Of a DNA stretch of 6,043 nt, positions 1-5,261 are shown in pieces. Both the position numbers and the translations under genes were made by a program. The notes under the pieces are model-generated. The model saw only the letters and a list, made by a program, of their open reading frames with translations. It was not told where the DNA came from and did no database searches. How positions within the stretch are numbered: position 1 is the first letter of the stretch; each line of letters begins with the position of its first letter. Source of the DNA: Clostridia bacterium (lineage in GTDB: Bacteria > Bacillota > Clostridia > DUPQ01); NCBI GenBank assembly GCA_028690885.1, contig JAQVAJ010000107.1, forward strand, positions 1 through 6,043. The letters are read 5' to 3'.

Positions 1-100
1 CCACAAACACATACCGGGCAAATTAAGTCGAATTATTAACTTTTATTTTACATTGCCTATCAAACCAAATATTTTCAGCCGTTCTGAACGTTACTTATTT

Positions 101-152
101 CGACATCAACACGACTGTCTCTACGTGAAACGAGCTCTGAATATTGATGTCT
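101..152. repeat. 52-bp nested-dyad repeat, copy A
   Basis: This 52-bp unit has the same architecture as the best copy at 3657-3708: a 9-bp outer arm (CGACATCAA), 6 bp, TGTCTC, 10 bp, a degenerate inner arm (GAGCTC), 6 bp, and the outer arm TTGATGTCT. Outer arms pair at 8 positions and all spacings equal those of copy C. It begins 3 bp beyond the stop codon of the ATPase gene. The first bases of the window (CCACAAAC) resemble the degenerate direct repeats near copy D, so copy A may have a similar companion region beyond the left edge. It is probably part of a mobile-element end; I cannot name the element. Confidence 0.65.
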
Positions 153-155
153 CAA

Positions 156-1457
156 TCACATGTTTATTGCTTGGTCATTTAAAAGAAATTCCTTTATACC
201 AATATATAGTATTCCATTATCATCATGCCAGGGTATAATATCATCTTTTATAACTACTATTTTCTTAAATGAGTCCGGGATACGTATTAGGGGGTTTATT
301 TCCTTAATATGTTTATCCTCATCATCTATATGGAGAGCAGATTGAATGTAATATGTTTTCCCTCCACTATTGGCAACAAAATCAACTTCAAGCTGTGCCC
401 TTATATCCTTGCCGTTTTTATCCAGATGCCGGTATTCGACAACCCCGACATCAACGTTATATCCTCTTGCTTTCAATTCAACAAAAAGGATGTTCTCCAT
501 AATATGGTTTTCTTCCTGTTGTCTGAAATTCAAACGTGCATTTCTAAGACCAATATCCGTAAAGTAGTATTTTACAGGTGTACCAATGTAGTTTTTCCCT
601 TTTATATTATATCTGTGGGAAATATCAATTATAAAAGCTTCTTCGAAATACTCCAGATATAGTGCAATCGTTGTGGAATTGATGGAAGTATTGCTTTTTG
701 ATTTAAAAGTGTCTGACAGTTTTTTAGGATTCGTCAGAGATCCTACAGCTGACGATATAATATTGATAAGATCGTCCAAAATTTGTTTGTCATTTCTTAT
801 TCTATACCGCTCGATAACATCTTTCATGTATGTATTCTTGAAAAGATTCTGTAAGTAATCACTTTTTTCTTTGTGAGTACTAAAAGACATGATTCTTGGT
901 AAACCGCCGTATGTATAGTACTCTTTCCATGCATTTTCCTTGTTAGTAGGAAAAGCGTTATAGAATTCTCTGAATGAAAGCGGATACAATCTGATTTCGT
1001 CTCCACGGTCTCTGAACTGTGTTACGATATCAGAAGACAGCATTTTTGAATTACTTCCGGTGACATAGATATCTGCATTTTTAATCTTCATTAATCCGAG
1101 GAGTACATCTACGAAACCGATTTTTTCATTCTGGCCATCAAGCCATGGATTCTTTATATCTTTTACGTGCTGGAGTTCATCAAGGAAGACGTAATATTCT
1201 TTATCTTCTTCAATAATCATGCTTCTGATGTATTTACCAAGCTCCAGGGGATTTCTATATTTTGCATTGACTTCGTCATCCAGTGTAAGCTCAATGATGT
1301 ATTTATCTTCAATACCAATTGAGTTAAGATGCGCATGAAACAGATTAAATAAAAGATAAGATTTTCCGCATCTTCTTATTCCAGTTATGATTTTTATCAG
1401 ACCATTCCACTTTTTATGAATCAGCTGGTTCAAATATTTGTCTCTATTTATAACCAT
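156..1457 (-). CDS. AAA family ATPase with C-terminal DUF4143 domain
   Basis: This 433-residue protein belongs to the large prokaryotic AAA_14/DUF4143 ATPase family, whose role is mostly unknown. Visible from this start: Walker A GIRRCGKS (residues 26-33), Walker B YYVFLDE (88-94), a sensor-1-like TGSNSKML (133-140), an arginine-rich FRDRGDEIRLYPLSF stretch (about 148-162), and a C-terminal half with a nuclease-like pattern (E327, the EVDF acid pair at 357-359, Q372). That pattern lacks the usual catalytic lysine, so activity as a nuclease is doubtful. An upstream in-frame ATG at 1520 is rejected because it lies inside the promoter spacer. ATG 1457 has GGAG at 1464-1467, 6 bp away, and the relic at 3770-3835 aligns from this same methionine. 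The family's typical C-terminus (WHDDNGILYIGI...FLL) is present, so the gene looks complete. It is transcribed alone and is a paralogue of the relic. Confidence 0.9.
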   Translation of the reverse strand: MVINRDKYLNQLIHKKWNGLIKIITGIRRCGKSYLLFNLFHAHLNSIGIEDKYIIELTLDDEVNAKYRNPLELGKYIRSMIIEEDKEYYVFLDELQHVKDIKNPWLDGQNEKIGFVDVLLGLMKIKNADIYVTGSNSKMLSSDIVTQFRDRGDEIRLYPLSFREFYNAFPTNKENAWKEYYTYGGLPRIMSFSTHKEKSDYLQNLFKNTYMKDVIERYRIRNDKQILDDLINIISSAVGSLTNPKKLSDTFKSKSNTSINSTTIALYLEYFEEAFIIDISHRYNIKGKNYIGTPVKYYFTDIGLRNARLNFRQQEENHIMENILFVELKARGYNVDVGVVEYRHLDKNGKDIRAQLEVDFVANSGGKTYYIQSALHIDDEDKHIKEINPLIRIPDSFKKIVVIKDDIIPWHDDNGILYIGIKEFLLNDQAINM

Positions 1458-1463
1458 AATATT

Positions 1464-1467
1464 CTCC
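1464..1467 (-). promoter_or_regulatory. Ribosome binding site deciding the ATPase start
   Basis: GGAG lies 6 bp before ATG 1457 and selects it over the in-frame ATG at 1520, which has no Shine-Dalgarno sequence and falls within the promoter. Confidence 0.75.
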
Positions 1468-1480
1468 AAGGAATAATATT

Positions 1481-1494
1481 TGCCGTATACGGCA
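1481..1494. promoter_or_regulatory. Perfect 14-bp palindrome in the ATPase leader
   Basis: TGCCGTATACGGCA is a perfect palindrome lying between the predicted transcription start (near 1504) and the ribosome binding site. It is more GC-rich than its surroundings. A dimeric repressor bound here would sit just downstream of the start site. With no unpaired loop it suits a DNA operator better than an RNA hairpin. The cognate regulator is not identifiable here. Confidence 0.5.
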
Positions 1495-1510
1495 CTTTTT
1501 CCTTGATAAA

Positions 1511-1539
1511 ATCTTACCATACATGTATATCAAATACAA
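1511..1539 (-). promoter_or_regulatory. Promoter of the ATPase gene (extended -10)
   Basis: On the minus strand, TTGTAT (1534-1539) is followed by a 17-bp spacer and TAAGAT (1511-1516), with TG one base ahead of the -10, as in extended -10 promoters. The spacer contains a 10-bp palindrome, ATACATGTAT (1519-1528), which could be a second regulator site. The predicted leader is about 47 nt and carries the palindrome at 1481-1494. Confidence 0.6.
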
Positions 1540-1639
1540 CGTTAAAGAAGGATTATGCGCCGTATATGGGTATTTTTCTTCCTTCAGTCCTTGTTTCTGG
1601 TTACGATTTAAGTCAATAAACTGATTTGATGAGAGAACA

Positions 1640-1691
1640 ATTGAACTGTTGTATCGTCTCAACATAGCTCGAGTGCTCATTATTGATGTCT
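1640..1691. repeat. 52-bp nested-dyad repeat, copy B (left arm degenerate)
   Basis: The inner arm CGTCTC (1655-1660), the 10-bp centre AACATAGCTC (very close to AACATGCCTC of copy C) and the outer arm TTGATGTCT (1683-1691) keep the spacing of copy C. The inner arm GAGTGC is diverged and the left outer arm is unrecognisable. It is followed on its right by the direct repeats at 1700-1780, just as copy C is. The stretch 1540-1639 between the ATPase promoter and this repeat holds nothing I recognise. Confidence 0.55.
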
Positions 1692-1699
1692 GCGTTCTT

Positions 1700-1780
1700 G
1701 GGAACATGTCAATCGTTTTTTAGCGTTTTCAAGGTTTGCGGAAACATATCAACAGTTTTAAGGTTTTAGGGAATATATCG
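1700..1780. repeat. Three direct repeats of the GGAAACATATCAAC type
   Basis: GGGAACATGTCAA (1700-1712), GGAAACATATCAAC (1740-1753) and GGGAATATATCG (1769-1780) are tandemly spaced by about 40 and 29 bp. The same motif occurs twice beside copy C (3720-3731, 3747-3758). Several short direct repeats at a terminus are known for IS21-family elements, where they are thought to bind transposase; the assignment here is inference. The outer edge reaches within about 25 bp of the end of the peptidase pseudogene. Confidence 0.55.
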
Positions 1781-1805
1781 TTATTACTATGTTTATAATG
1801 AAAAT

Positions 1806-2290
1806 TTATTCTATGCCTGCAATAGCATCAAATATTAGTTTACTTAAAACATTAAAATCATCAATATTCTTTTTAAACGGGATATGCACAAAAACCATTT
1901 TTGTATTTAATTGTTTTCATAGATATACTTTAAGCAATTTAGATACAATTCATTACAAAAAGATGTACCGGCATTGTATGAAATATTTAAGACAATCTAC
2001 CTTTGTTTAAATAGCAGCTCTAATTTTTTGCAATCAAAATTTGTACATATGTGAATATCTTTATTAAGAGCTTTAGTTTCGATATGGACTTTCTTATTTA
2101 TATTTGGTTTTTGTCCGAAACTGATAATATAGTCATATTTCTCTTTAGAAATCATGTCTATCAGTTTTATGGAGTCATTAATTTTGTCGTTTGGTAGAAT
2201 AAGAGTTTCATAAATTTCTGTACTCTTAAGCAACACTTCCGAAGAACTCCCCCGAAAAGCCGTCAACAAAATGTTTTTACCATTTATCAC
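1806..2290 (-). pseudogene. Pyroglutamyl peptidase I-like pseudogene (nonsense codon and frameshift)
   Basis: This is a broken cysteine peptidase gene of the pyroglutamyl peptidase I (C15) type, an enzyme that removes N-terminal pyroglutamate. It starts at GTG 2290 with AGGAGGG 8 bp upstream, overlapping the end of the Fic gene. The first 97 codons include ILLTAF, YDYIISFGQ and an ETKALN segment whose Glu71 matches the family's catalytic Glu. A TAG at 1997-1999 interrupts it. The same frame continues to NAGTSFCNELY, with the catalytic Cys codon at 1955-1957. A TAA at 1907-1909 follows. Restoring one T there gives ...ENNLNTKMVFVHIPF, with the catalytic His codon at 1884-1886, and an open frame to TAA at 1806. 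The full frame would be about 161 codons, somewhat short for classical Pcp (around 200-215) but close to a shorter clostridial relative I recall. The 97-residue truncated product would lack Cys and His and be inactive. Confidence 0.8.
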
Positions 2291-2298
2291 TTGTCTTA

Positions 2299-2305
2299 CC
2301 CTCCT
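2299..2305 (-). promoter_or_regulatory. Ribosome binding site for a GTG start, overlapping the fic stop
   Basis: AGGAGGG overlaps the TAG stop of the Fic gene (2304-2306) and lies 8 bp before GTG 2290. It justifies the GTG start and suggests the two genes were cotranscribed and perhaps translationally coupled. Confidence 0.7.
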
Positions 2306-3194
2306 ACTGTAGCATTTTTAAATACATATCTAAACGCTCATTAACATATCTTGCAAATAATTTTTCCATAGCAGAGAGATTATGTTTTATATGATACTCA
2401 TCGAAAGCATTATAATAAGCAATACGGTCGGTAAATTTGATGTCAATAGGGGGAAAGCTAGCTTTCATTAATTCTAAATTCACAAGCAGACGTCCTGTTC
2501 TACCGTTTCCGTCAATGAAAGGATGGATACCTTCAAATTCAATGTGAAAACGAGCTAGTTTTGTTACAATATGCTCATTACTTTCAGCAAAGTCAATCAA
2601 TAGCTGTTCCATCTTAGGTTGAATTAGATACGGCTGAACAGGTTCATGCTGTGCACCCATAATACGAACAGGTACACGGCGGTATACACCACGGTCATCC
2701 TTCTTATCTGCAAGCACCAGATAATGTATCTGCTTAATGATGCTTTCATTCATCGGAACTTTATCCTTTACCAATTCACTGACGAATTCAAAAGCTTCTT
2801 TGTGACCAACTGCCTCCATATGGTCTTTCAGTGGTTTTTGGTCAATTGTAAGGCCTCTCAGAACCAAATCGGTTTCGCGAAGCGTCAGCGTATTACCCTC
2901 AATCGCATTTGAATTATATGTGTATTCTACAACAAACTGCTCCCTAAGTCGTTCAACTTCACCTTCTGTCAAGGGACGTCTGGTCTCTAGTTCCTTCTTT
3001 TTCCGGTCAATCATATCCAGCAGACTTTCGGTAGATTTATATCTTCCATCGACCGGCTTAATTGCATCAATTGGAATTTTCCAACCTCGTCCTTCTTGAT
3101 AAGCTCCGGGAATTTTTTCTTCAGAACAAAGCACTCTTATTCTTCTATCTGAGATACCCCATTTTTCTGCAGCTTGTTTTACACTCATAAACAT
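2304..3194 (-). CDS. Fic family protein with N-terminal helix-turn-helix domain
   Basis: Fic enzymes usually transfer AMP from ATP to a hydroxyl side chain of a target protein. This 296-residue protein has a complete core motif HPFIDGNGRTGR (residues 224-235), with catalytic His224 and the GNGR phosphate-binding loop. It also has its own inhibitory helix motif SNAIEGN (95-101, the (S/T)xxxE(G/N) type with Glu99), placing it among self-inhibited class II Fic proteins, so no separate antitoxin is needed. Residues 4-48 resemble an excisionase/MerR-like winged helix-turn-helix (SVKQAAEKWGISDRRIRVLC...GRGWKIP), followed by a lysine-rich linker. ATG 3194 is chosen because GGAGAG lies 6 bp upstream; Met3 is less well spaced. 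Three similar sites around its promoter suggest that the DNA-binding domain controls its own gene. The target protein is unknown. The peptidase-like pseudogene follows 13 bp downstream. Confidence 0.92.
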   Translation of the reverse strand: MFMSVKQAAEKWGISDRRIRVLCSEEKIPGAYQEGRGWKIPIDAIKPVDGRYKSTESLLDMIDRKKKELETRRPLTEGEVERLREQFVVEYTYNSNAIEGNTLTLRETDLVLRGLTIDQKPLKDHMEAVGHKEAFEFVSELVKDKVPMNESIIKQIHYLVLADKKDDRGVYRRVPVRIMGAQHEPVQPYLIQPKMEQLLIDFAESNEHIVTKLARFHIEFEGIHPFIDGNGRTGRLLVNLELMKASFPPIDIKFTDRIAYYNAFDEYHIKHNLSAMEKLFARYVNERLDMYLKMLQ

Positions 3195-3200
3195 AAATAT

Positions 3201-3206
3201 CTCTCC
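3201..3206 (-). promoter_or_regulatory. Ribosome binding site of the Fic gene
   Basis: GGAGAG lies 6 bp before ATG 3194, favouring that start over the second ATG at 3188, which would be 12 bp away. Confidence 0.7.
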
Positions 3207-3216
3207 AATCCCTTGT

Positions 3217-3245
3217 ATTATACCAAATTATCGGAATAATACCAA
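3217..3245 (-). promoter_or_regulatory. Promoter of the Fic gene
   Basis: On the minus strand a perfect -10 TATAAT (3217-3222) is preceded by a 17-bp spacer and TTGGTA (3240-3245, four of six consensus matches). The leader is short, roughly 15-20 nt, ending in GGAGAG. The first of the three CGG-centred repeats fills the spacer, so a bound protein would exclude RNA polymerase. Confidence 0.65.
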
Positions 3246-3283
3246 CGATTTCGGAACAATATTCAAACAATTATCGGAATAAC
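3227..3283. promoter_or_regulatory. Three putative operator repeats upstream of the Fic gene
   Basis: The motif AATTATCGGAATAAT occurs at 3228-3240 (core), 3247-3261 (diverged: GATTTCGGAACAATA) and 3269-3283 (AATTATCGGAATAAC), with CGG cores beginning at 3232, 3252 and 3275, about two helical turns apart. The best copies are imperfect palindromes with ATTAT/ATAAT arms. The first lies in the promoter spacer and the other two just upstream. The arrangement suits a cooperative repressor, most simply the helix-turn-helix of the Fic protein itself. That assignment is inference. Confidence 0.55.
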
Positions 3284-3293
3284 AAAAGCACAT

Positions 3294-3341
3294 TAGCAGC
3301 TAATAATTATTACCTCAAATGCTACTTTCAGTATGCTGCTA
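3294..3341. repeat. Short inverted repeat in an AT-rich gap
   Basis: TAGCAGC (3294-3300) is matched by GCTGCTA (3335-3341), and a perfect 12-bp AT palindrome TAATAATTATTA (3302-3313) lies between them. The stretch 3284-3438 holds no open reading frame or recognisable gene. No function is assigned; the arms are short and may be chance. Confidence 0.3.
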
Positions 3342-3452
3342 CCAACACTTTAACCACAAAATCAATTACAAATATTCTCTTTTTCAATTTGATTTTGAAA
3401 AATAACATCAAAATTATCCTGACTATTTAAGCAAATAATGGCAACAGTTCTA

Positions 3453-3520
3453 TAGTCTCAACCTATCCTAAAAACAGTAGTTCCATAGTCTCGCAAGGCA
3501 AAAAGCAGTTTTGTAGTCTC
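3453..3520. repeat. Three direct repeats of the TAGTCTC(AACC) type
   Basis: CTATAGTCTCAACC, CCATAGTCTCGCAAGG and TGTAGTCTCAACC have their TAGTCTC cores at 3453-3459, 3486-3492 and 3514-3520 (spacing 33 and 28 bp). Each is preceded by a CAGT.. or AGT.. tract. Diverged versions occur near copy D at 5080-5201. They are probably terminal binding sites of a mobile element. Confidence 0.55.
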
Positions 3521-3560
3521 AACCCTAACTTATATTTTATATTCCCAGCCCCACTCGGAG

Positions 3561-3617
3561 AATAAAAAACAAGGTTTCCAGCAATCGGTTATTATTACCG
3601 AAATTCTGAAAACCTTT
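3561..3617 (-). terminator. Rho-independent terminator, leftward
   Basis: On the minus strand a long imperfect hairpin (outer arms AAGGTTTTCAG / CTGGAAACCTT, inner CGGT / ACCG, loop of 7) is followed by GTTTTTTATT. It would stop transcription arriving from the ATPase relic or serine hydrolase side before the Fic promoter. It lies within the repeat unit, where it may originally have ended a transposase operon. Confidence 0.7.
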
Positions 3618-3656
3618 GATTTCTAGCCCTTTATAGCCATTTTATTTATCTTTGCG

Positions 3657-3708
3657 TGACATCAAGACAACTGTCTCAACATGCCTCGAGACACCACTAT
3701 TGATGTCA
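3657..3708. repeat. 52-bp nested-dyad repeat, copy C (best preserved)
   Basis: Two nested inverted repeats share one centre: perfect 9-bp outer arms TGACATCAA / TTGATGTCA (3657-3665, 3700-3708) and perfect 6-bp inner arms TGTCTC / GAGACA (3672-3677, 3688-3693), separated by 6-bp spacers and a 10-bp centre. The symmetry is exact (9-6-6-10-6-6-9). Copies A, B and D keep this spacing with increasing decay. The pattern suits a multimeric DNA-binding protein, such as a transposase, or a regulator of a lost transposase gene. Confidence 0.7.
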
Positions 3709-3719
3709 AGGGTACACCC

Positions 3720-3758
3720 GAACATATCAACTATCTATCGGTAATAGGAAACATATCC
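3720..3758. repeat. Two direct repeats of the GGAAACATATCAAC type
   Basis: GAACATATCAAC (3720-3731) and GGAAACATATCC (3747-3758) are 27 bp apart and match the triplet beside copy B (1700-1780). They lie on the same side of the 52-bp dyad in both places. The last one ends about 10 bp from the truncation point of the ATPase relic. Confidence 0.5.
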
Positions 3759-3769
3759 ATTTTGTAATT

Positions 3770-3835
3770 TTTTATCTGACCATTATTCTTTTTGCTTATT
3801 AATTTATCCAAATATTTGTCTCTTTTTATTTCCAT
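3770..3835 (-). pseudogene. N-terminal relic of a second DUF4143-type AAA ATPase
   Basis: From ATG 3835 the minus strand reads MEIKRDKYLDKLISKK, then NNGQIK. This is the extreme N-terminus of the same ATPase family as the intact gene at 156-1457: 15 of 22 residues match its MVINRDKYLNQLIHKKWNGLIK-type start. Homology ends at 3770, just before the Walker A segment, where repeat-unit sequence begins. No P-loop or later part of the gene appears on the far side of the repeat unit, so the rest is deleted, not merely displaced. The Shine-Dalgarno position reads AGAGAA instead of GGAGAA, also consistent with decay. It is too short to be recognised without the paralogue for comparison. Confidence 0.8.
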
Positions 3836-3938
3836 GGTCTATTCTCTATTGAACATTATTGCCACATTTGGCCTATTTCTTCAATACAATTGCAACAAGT
3901 ATAACTACAAAGGTAAAGGTTGTAATGATTTTGTTTGC

Positions 3939-3957
3939 CATTAGTGGCATTTTTCTT
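3939..3957. other. Small hairpin downstream of the serine hydrolase gene
   Basis: TGCCATTAGTGGCA forms a 5-bp stem with a 4-nt loop. On the plus strand it is followed by TTTTTC, whereas on the minus strand, where the genes lie, it has no T tract. It is therefore a poor terminator for the hydrolase gene. The rest of 3836-3990 holds nothing I recognise. Confidence 0.3.
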
Positions 3958-3990
3958 CAATTCATCTTTTTACCAGTATGGGGAAATTGG

Positions 3991-4983
3991 TCAACAATCC
4001 AAAGCCGCTAAAACCTTACTCTCAATAAACTCCACTCTGTCAAATATCCTAGGCTTAAAGGTTCCGGTCACTCCTACAGCTACGTTTTTCTCTTTATTTA
4101 CATATATAATATTGCCGCTGTCACCGATTGCTGCATATACATCCCTGTTATCCAAAGGCTTATACCATAGGTAGCCATAATTCATATATCCGAAGCGCTC
4201 ACCAAGCTTTAGTTTCGGGGATAGCATATCATCGAGGTATTTCTTGGAAATAATCCTCTTTCCTGCGTACTCTCCGTCCTGCAATACAAGCTGTCCCAGC
4301 CTTGCCAGGTCTTGGCCCGTCAGGCACAACCCCCATCCGGCCGTCACCGTATCTTGAGGATCGGAGTACCACTCAGGTTTTCTCGGTCCCTTGTTCATGA
4401 AGAAATCAAACTGGTCATCTTTATTAGAAGCACCATGCATTAAGTGTTTGGGAATGCCTACATGTATAAAAAGATTATTGTTGGCAAAATCTATAAGCCT
4501 TTCCCCTGTTGCATTCTCAATAATCCCTGACAGTATCTGTATACCGAGTGTTGAATACTTGAATTCTCCAGTTATTCCTACTCGCCCACCCAAAAGGTCA
4601 AGTGATGCTTTAGTCCAGTCATCCGAAGTACAAACCTTCGTCCAGGGCTCGGAACGGTACTTATACGGAGCAGTCATTGTAAGCAGGTGTCTGATTGTCA
4701 CATCATAGATTGTTTTCTCCCCTCGCTTAACGCTGTAATCCGGAAAGAAATCCATCACTTTCTGATCAACGCTCTCAATACAGCCCTTGTCTAACGCAAT
4801 CCCGGCAAGCAAAGCCATTACTCCCTTGGTAACGGAATTGACATTAACCGCATCATCAGTATTAAACCCACGCCAACAATCGTCATATACAGTCTTTCCG
4901 TCCTGTATCGTATAAATCTGGCATATATTGCTCTCATTACCCGTGCTTTCGGCAATGTATCTATGTAATTGTTCTTTATTCAT
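3991..4983 (-). CDS. Serine hydrolase, class C beta-lactamase/PBP-like family
   Basis: This 330-residue protein belongs to the beta-lactamase-related serine hydrolases (COG1680 type), which include esterases and D-amino-acid or DD-peptidases as well as true beta-lactamases. The nucleophile motif SVTK lies at residues 50-53 within VNVNSVTKGVMALLAG. The second motif position reads YST (143-145) in place of the usual YxN, and the third reads GDSGN (287-291) in place of KTG or HxG. There is no signal peptide: the N-terminus (MNKEQLHRYIAE) is hydrophilic, so it is probably cytoplasmic. Resistance to beta-lactams should therefore not be assumed. Start ATG 4983 has a perfect AGGAGG 5 bp upstream. 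The length and C-terminus look complete. It stands alone, flanked by repeats on both sides, and its substrate is unknown. Confidence 0.88.
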   Translation of the reverse strand: MNKEQLHRYIAESTGNESNICQIYTIQDGKTVYDDCWRGFNTDDAVNVNSVTKGVMALLAGIALDKGCIESVDQKVMDFFPDYSVKRGEKTIYDVTIRHLLTMTAPYKYRSEPWTKVCTSDDWTKASLDLLGGRVGITGEFKYSTLGIQILSGIIENATGERLIDFANNNLFIHVGIPKHLMHGASNKDDQFDFFMNKGPRKPEWYSDPQDTVTAGWGLCLTGQDLARLGQLVLQDGEYAGKRIISKKYLDDMLSPKLKLGERFGYMNYGYLWYKPLDNRDVYAAIGDSGNIIYVNKEKNVAVGVTGTFKPRIFDRVEFIESKVLAALDC

Positions 4984-4988
4984 TGTAT

Positions 4989-4994
4989 CCTCCT
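4989..4994 (-). promoter_or_regulatory. Ribosome binding site of the serine hydrolase gene
   Basis: A perfect AGGAGG lies 5 bp before ATG 4983, indicating efficient translation and fixing the start. Confidence 0.75.
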
Positions 4995-5075
4995 CGTATC
5001 ATTCATTTTATTGATTTGGACGTCCTACAAATAAGGCTACGTTAATTTAAAATTTTTTTCAAGTATTTTTTTGAG

Positions 5076-5104
5076 ATTATAGCCACAATCTATGCCAATA
5101 TCTA
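5076..5104 (-). promoter_or_regulatory. Candidate promoter of the serine hydrolase gene, inside repeats
   Basis: On the minus strand TAGATA (5099-5104, four of six matches to the -35 consensus) is followed by a 17-bp spacer and a perfect TATAAT (5076-5081). The -10 overlaps one of the degenerate direct repeats (5080-5086). The predicted leader would be about 85 nt. A TTGAAA nearer the gene (about 5056-5061) lacks a good -10. Confidence 0.45.
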
Positions 5105-5201
5105 TCCTGTAGCCACAAACCTTAACACATAGAGGTAAATATAAGTAGCAAGAAACATAAAAAAAAGAGTGGTATTCATTCCATAGCCTCGATTCAGTCT
5201 C
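5080..5201. repeat. Degenerate direct repeats related to TAGTCTC
   Basis: TAGCCACAA occurs exactly twice (5080-5088, 5110-5118), followed by CATAGCCTCGA (core 5184-5190) and CAGTCTCAA (core 5195-5201). They resemble the repeats at 3453-3520 and hold the same position relative to a 52-bp dyad (copy D), so this looks like a more decayed version of the unit at 3439-3759. Confidence 0.4.
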
Positions 5202-5227
5202 AAAACTACAGGATAAATACCACCCTT
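5157..5227 (-). terminator. Large terminator-like hairpin, leftward
   Basis: On the minus strand AAGGGTGGTATT (5216-5227) pairs with AATACCACTCTT (5165-5176) with one G-T pair, immediately followed by a run of T (A tract 5159-5166 on the plus strand). The 39-nt interior holds two of the degenerate repeats and a possible secondary stem (CCTGTAG / CTATGG). The stem and T tract suit a Rho-independent terminator, although the loop is unusually long. Its position mirrors the terminator at 3561-3617. Confidence 0.5.
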
Positions 5228-5261
5228 ACAAACCGAGTATTTACGGTATTTTTTATTTTCG

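Larger units (their letters stand above)
3439..3759. mobile_element. Compact repeat unit resembling an internally deleted IS21-type element
   Basis: About 320 bp without a transposase gene. From left to right it holds three TAGTCTC-type direct repeats (3453-3520), a leftward terminator (3561-3617), the 52-bp dyad C (3657-3708) and two GGAAACATATC-type repeats (3720-3758). Read on the minus strand it can be bounded as TGGATATGTTTCC...AACTGTTGCCA, i.e. TG...CA termini with a weak terminal inverted match. The layout (multiple repeats at each end, a terminator near one end) resembles IS21-family termini joined after loss of istA and istB. The right end abuts a gene relic cut off after 22 codons. 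No target duplication was found and exact ends are uncertain. Confidence 0.45.

Noticed and set aside
1458..1520. The 21-residue N-terminal extension of the ATPase from ATG 1520
   Set aside because: That ATG lies in the spacer of the predicted promoter, lacks a ribosome binding site, and the extension is absent from the paralogous relic.
1444..1707. An 87-codon minus-strand open frame upstream of the ATPase gene
   Set aside because: It overlaps the ATPase start, its promoter and repeat copy B, has no Shine-Dalgarno sequence at its start, and its sequence resembles no family I know. It is most likely translated repeat and promoter DNA.
2304..3194. Fic gene as the toxin of a two-gene toxin-antitoxin pair
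   Set aside because: The protein carries its own inhibitory (S/T)xxxE(G/N) motif, and the neighbouring frame is a peptidase-like pseudogene, not a small antitoxin.
3453..3520. Regularly spaced TAGTCTC repeats as a CRISPR remnant
   Set aside because: The repeats are only about 10-14 bp, imperfect, and spaced 33 and 28 bp; similar repeats recur beside copy D with other terminus-like features, and there are no cas genes.
3571..3617. The long hairpin as an independent small RNA or recombination site
   Set aside because: Its T tract on the minus strand fits an ordinary terminator, and nothing else supports another role.
3935..4174. A 79-codon plus-strand open frame
   Set aside because: It lies mostly antisense to the end of the serine hydrolase gene, without a ribosome binding site or recognisable domain. 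Other plus-strand frames in the window are rejected on the same grounds.
5165..5227. AAGGGTGGTATT followed by a terminator, reminiscent of a T-box leader
   Set aside because: The T-box core AGGGTGGNACCGCG is not completed (TATTTATCC follows), the motif forms one arm of the hairpin itself, no specifier stem is evident, and no aminoacyl-tRNA or amino-acid gene follows.
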